From positions 1-64,000 of the forward strand of contig CAZWGO010000008.1 of the NCBI GenBank assembly GCA_964633355.1: a stretch of DNA of 64,000 nucleotides, given 5' to 3'. This stretch comes from Micavibrio_B sp964633355 (lineage in GTDB: Bacteria > Pseudomonadota > Alphaproteobacteria > Micavibrionales > Micavibrionaceae). The notes beneath the pieces were generated by a model. It ran no database searches and was not told the origin of the DNA. It worked only from the letters and a program-made list of their open reading frames with translations. Shown here piece by piece: positions 61,879 to 64,000 of this stretch. Position 1 is the first letter of the stretch. Every line of letters starts with the position of its first letter. The position numbers and the translations under genes are program-made.

Positions 61879-62661
61879 TTATGCTACCCGGCGCGATGCA
61901 GCGCCACGATCCGAACTATCGAGATGGCGGGACATAATAGCTGTAAATTCGGTTGCAAAAGCATGCAAACGGTCCGCATAGCGTGCCAGACGCGACGAGA
62001 ATACGTTATAGGCAACCATGGCCGGAATAGCGGCAACCAAACCTGCGGCTGTGGCAAACAAAGCCTCGGCAATACCCGGCGCGACAACGGCGAGTGACGT
62101 GTTGTTCATGGAAGCAATAGCGGTAAAGGAGTTCATAATCCCCCACACCGTACCGAACAAACCGATAAAGGTGGCTGTGGAACCTGTTGTCGCAAGAAAT
62201 GTCATGCCGCGCTCGAGAATTTGCATCTCGCGGATAATCGCAATGGACATGGAACGCTCGACGCGCTGTTTCAAACTTGCCTGCAGACTTTCAGAGGATG
62301 GAATACCGGCGGCGATACCAGCCTGCCATTCTTCCATACCGGCAGAGAAAGTTGCCAGCAATGGATCGGCGGGAGATTTCTTGACGCGCTGATATAATTT
62401 ATCCATCGGCTCGCCCGACCAGAAAGCATCTTCGAAACGATCTGCGCGGCGGTTGAGCTTTTTCAGCGTCATGCGCTTATGGATCATGATCGTCCAGCAC
62501 CATACAGACATGATGACCAGACAGATCATGACGGATTTCACGATCATGTCCGCATTCATAAACAAGGCAAAAGGTGAAAGATCGTGAGCCATAGGCGCTC
62601 CGGCAATTGTGCTTTTCAGCGCCTCATCGGCAACGGGTACTGTGGCGGTATCTGCGGTCAT
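61879..62661 (-). CDS. tolQ: TolQ (MotA/ExbB-like)
   Basis: 260 residues with three membrane helices. The proton channel region TGSTATFIGLFGTVWGIMNSF and the segment AEALFATAAGLVAAIPAMVAYN are conserved. Overlaps ybgC by four bases (ATGA). Confidence 0.95.
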   Translation of the reverse strand: MTADTATVPVADEALKSTIAGAPMAHDLSPFALFMNADMIVKSVMICLVIMSVWCWTIMIHKRMTLKKLNRRADRFEDAFWSGEPMDKLYQRVKKSPADPLLATFSAGMEEWQAGIAAGIPSSESLQASLKQRVERSMSIAIIREMQILERGMTFLATTGSTATFIGLFGTVWGIMNSFTAIASMNNTSLAVVAPGIAEALFATAAGLVAAIPAMVAYNVFSSRLARYADRLHAFATEFTAIMSRHLDSSDRGAASRRVA

Positions 62662-63068
62662 GTGCTTTGCTCCAAAGATGACTTAAATAATTCTTTTATA
62701 GTATCAGGCAAGGCCGTTGGCTTGCCTTGCGTATTCACGGTAACCAGAAGAACGTTCATGCCGAACAAAACCTCTTCACTTTTGAAGATTTCCTGCCGCA
62801 TCATAAAACTCGTGTTTTTAATACTTTTCAGGGAAGTTTTGACCGTCAGAAGATCGTCGAGTCGCGCGGGCTTAAAATAGTCTGCTTCGAGGTGCCTGAC
62901 AACAAATAAAACACCGTTTTCAGCGTGCAAATCGCTGTTTTGTAGATCGAACGATCTCAAAAATTCTGTCCGACCCCTTTCGCAGAATTTGATGTGATTC
63001 GCGTGGTACATGACCCCGCCGGCATCGGTGTCTTCGTAATACACGCGGTAATGGATTTCATGGGTCAT
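62658..63068 (-). CDS. ybgC: Tol-Pal associated acyl-CoA thioesterase YbgC
   Basis: 136-residue hotdog protein with the 4-hydroxybenzoyl-CoA thioesterase signature VYYEDTDAGGVMYHANHIKFCER, including the catalytic Asp. Usual first gene of the tol cluster. Overlaps the NIF3-like gene by four bases. Confidence 0.95.
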   Translation of the reverse strand: MTHEIHYRVYYEDTDAGGVMYHANHIKFCERGRTEFLRSFDLQNSDLHAENGVLFVVRHLEADYFKPARLDDLLTVKTSLKSIKNTSFMMRQEIFKSEEVLFGMNVLLVTVNTQGKPTALPDTIKELFKSSLEQST

Positions 63069-63388
63069 TCGATGTCTTCTAAAGGATAAATATCAAAGGC
63101 TATTTCTTCATATGGGTGAACGGCTTTCATAGCCAAAACCGCCTGCTCCAGCCTGCTTTTTAATACCGTCACTTCAATACGGTCTTCTTCAACAGCTTCC
63201 AATATGCCACTCCGGCCAATCACCGGATTGGATTTTTGATTACCTAGAAAACGGCCCGTGCCGCGTGTTGTAAAAGAACAATGGCTGTAATTGCCGATTT
63301 CTCCGGCTCCGGCGTCACCCAAAGCTTTCAAAACAGCCTCGGTGTGACTTACAGGAACATATATAATAAGCTTAACTTTGCCCGCCAT
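63065..63388 (-). CDS. NIF3/YqfO-domain small protein
   Basis: 107 residues from ATG 63388, one base after the ruvB stop. The pattern KLIIYVPVSHTEAVLKALG, GAGEIGNYSHCSFTTRGTGRF and HPYEEIAFDIYPL matches the small stand-alone form of the NIF3/YqfO insert domain (CutA-like fold). Function unknown; its place between ruvB and ybgC suggests only co-transcription. Confidence 0.8.
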   Translation of the reverse strand: MAGKVKLIIYVPVSHTEAVLKALGDAGAGEIGNYSHCSFTTRGTGRFLGNQKSNPVIGRSGILEAVEEDRIEVTVLKSRLEQAVLAMKAVHPYEEIAFDIYPLEDIE

Positions 63389-63389
63389 G

Positions 63390-64000
63390 TTACTCATCAA
63401 ACAAAGCTGTTTGGGATGATTGGGTCGGTTTTAAACCCATATACCGGAACCCCTCCGCCGATAAAACCCGTCCGCGCGGTGTTCTTTGAACCAGGCCCTG
63501 TTGTAACAAATACGGCTCGACGACATCCTCGATCACGTCGCGCTGCTCGGCCAGAATAGCTGACAGCGTCTCGATCCCGACCGGCCCACCCGCATATTTC
63601 TCAGCGATGCATTTCAGATAACGGCGGTCCATCGTATCGAGGCCCGTGGCATCGACGTCTAATTTGGTCAGCGCATAGTCTGCCGCCTTTGCATCGATTT
63701 TATCGTTGCCGCCCACATGGGCAAAATCCCGCACGCGCCTTGTTAAGCGTCCTGCCAGACGCGGCGTCCCGCGAGAGCGTTTGGCGATTTCCTGCGCTCC
63801 GTCTTCGGTGATTGGCACATCAACGACTTTGGCAATTCTTTTAACAATTAAAGTTAACTCATCTGTGTCATAAAATTCCAATCGCAATGGAATCCCGAAA
63901 CGATCGCGCAATGGATTGGTCAGCAAACCCGAACGCGTTGTCGCACCAACTAATGTAAATGGCGGTAGATCTATCTGTACTGATCGCGCTGCTGGCCCTT
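63390..64000 (-). CDS. ruvB: Holliday junction helicase RuvB (C-terminal part)
   Basis: About 203 codons are visible; the 5' part with Walker A lies beyond the right edge. LPPFTLVGATTRSGLLTNPLRDRFG is the sensor-1/arginine-finger region, RGTPRLAGRLTRRVRDFA is the sensor-2 region, and the winged-helix end is complete. RuvB drives branch migration with RuvA. Head of the NIF3-like/ybgC/tol run. Confidence 0.96.
   Translation of the reverse strand, partial: GPAARSVQIDLPPFTLVGATTRSGLLTNPLRDRFGIPLRLEFYDTDELTLIVKRIAKVVDVPITEDGAQEIAKRSRGTPRLAGRLTRRVRDFAHVGGNDKIDAKAADYALTKLDVDATGLDTMDRRYLKCIAEKYAGGPVGIETLSAILAEQRDVIEDVVEPYLLQQGLVQRTPRGRVLSAEGFRYMGLKPTQSSQTALFDE

Noticed and set aside
1..64000. CRISPR array, insertion sequence, prophage or toxin-antitoxin locus
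   Set aside because: No regular spaced direct repeats, transposase, integrase or phage structural gene was seen; the repeats here are dispersed palindromes.

Overview
The window reads as chromosomal DNA of an alphaproteobacterium of moderate GC. The evidence is gene content and order rather than one marker. There is a CcrM-type GANTC methyltransferase. The F0 ATP synthase cluster is atpI-B-E-b'-b with split b subunits and no F1 genes beside it. Other typical alphaproteobacterial blocks are ruvB-ybgC-tolQRAB, mltB-rlpA-dacC-tmk-holB-metG-tatD-MBL, mutY-DUF721-dsbA-smc and nadD-rsfS-rlmH-envC-ctpA-DUF610-rppH. I see no insertion sequence, phage, CRISPR array or plasmid gene. I cannot name the genus.

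Layout. 1-2466: a HAD phosphatase behind a palindromic repeat, then hfq-hflX. 2497-4721 (minus): mazG, then two unrecognised membrane or secreted proteins behind their own palindromic promoter. 4782-7214: an orphan gene, then a PAS protein and a soluble chemoreceptor that look like a split Aer. 7307-18137 (minus): queA, an MBL hydrolase, tatD, a half-size EamA transporter, metG, holB, tmk, and the cell-wall set dacC-rlpA-mltB-ydcF; one plus-strand orphan sits inside it. 18190-24954: tRNA-Ser(TGA), a CheY-like regulator, Ohr, an FMN reductase, ornithine aminotransferase, a hotdog protein and nitronate monooxygenase (both minus), a hybrid kinase, a 52-residue acidic protein with its own terminator, and an SRPBCC protein. 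24961-27399 (minus): an overlapping kinase/regulator/L,D-transpeptidase operon. 27437-33644: rplU-rpmA-obgE-proB-pepN-rnhB. 33641-44326: two tandem prepilin-like genes, ccrM-folB, secreted proteins, an SDR, mutY, dciA-like, efp, an inositol-phosphatase gene, an OmpA-like protein and dsbA. 44358-51332: smc, an orphan, a 666-bp repeat-rich gap and the F0 operon. 51370-58458: proA-nadD-rsfS-rlmH-envC-ctpA-DUF610-rppH. 58459-64000 (minus): a third prepilin-like gene, tolB-A-R-Q, ybgC, a NIF3-like protein and the C-terminal part of ruvB.

How it fits together. Most of the window is housekeeping: translation (hfq, metG, efp, rplU, rpmA, rsfS, rlmH), replication and chromosome upkeep (holB, tmk, smc, mutY, rnhB, dciA-like, ruvB, ccrM), envelope growth and integrity (dacC, rlpA, mltB, envC, ctpA, L,D-transpeptidase, tol) and proline synthesis (proB, proA). 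The least explained parts are the three-member prepilin-like family with no assembly genes nearby, the orphan pair behind a 12-bp inverted repeat, the pseudo-receiver kinase/L,D-transpeptidase operon, the GANTC cluster before ccrM, the probable CTG start of rsfS, and a dispersed palindromic repeat with at least three copies.
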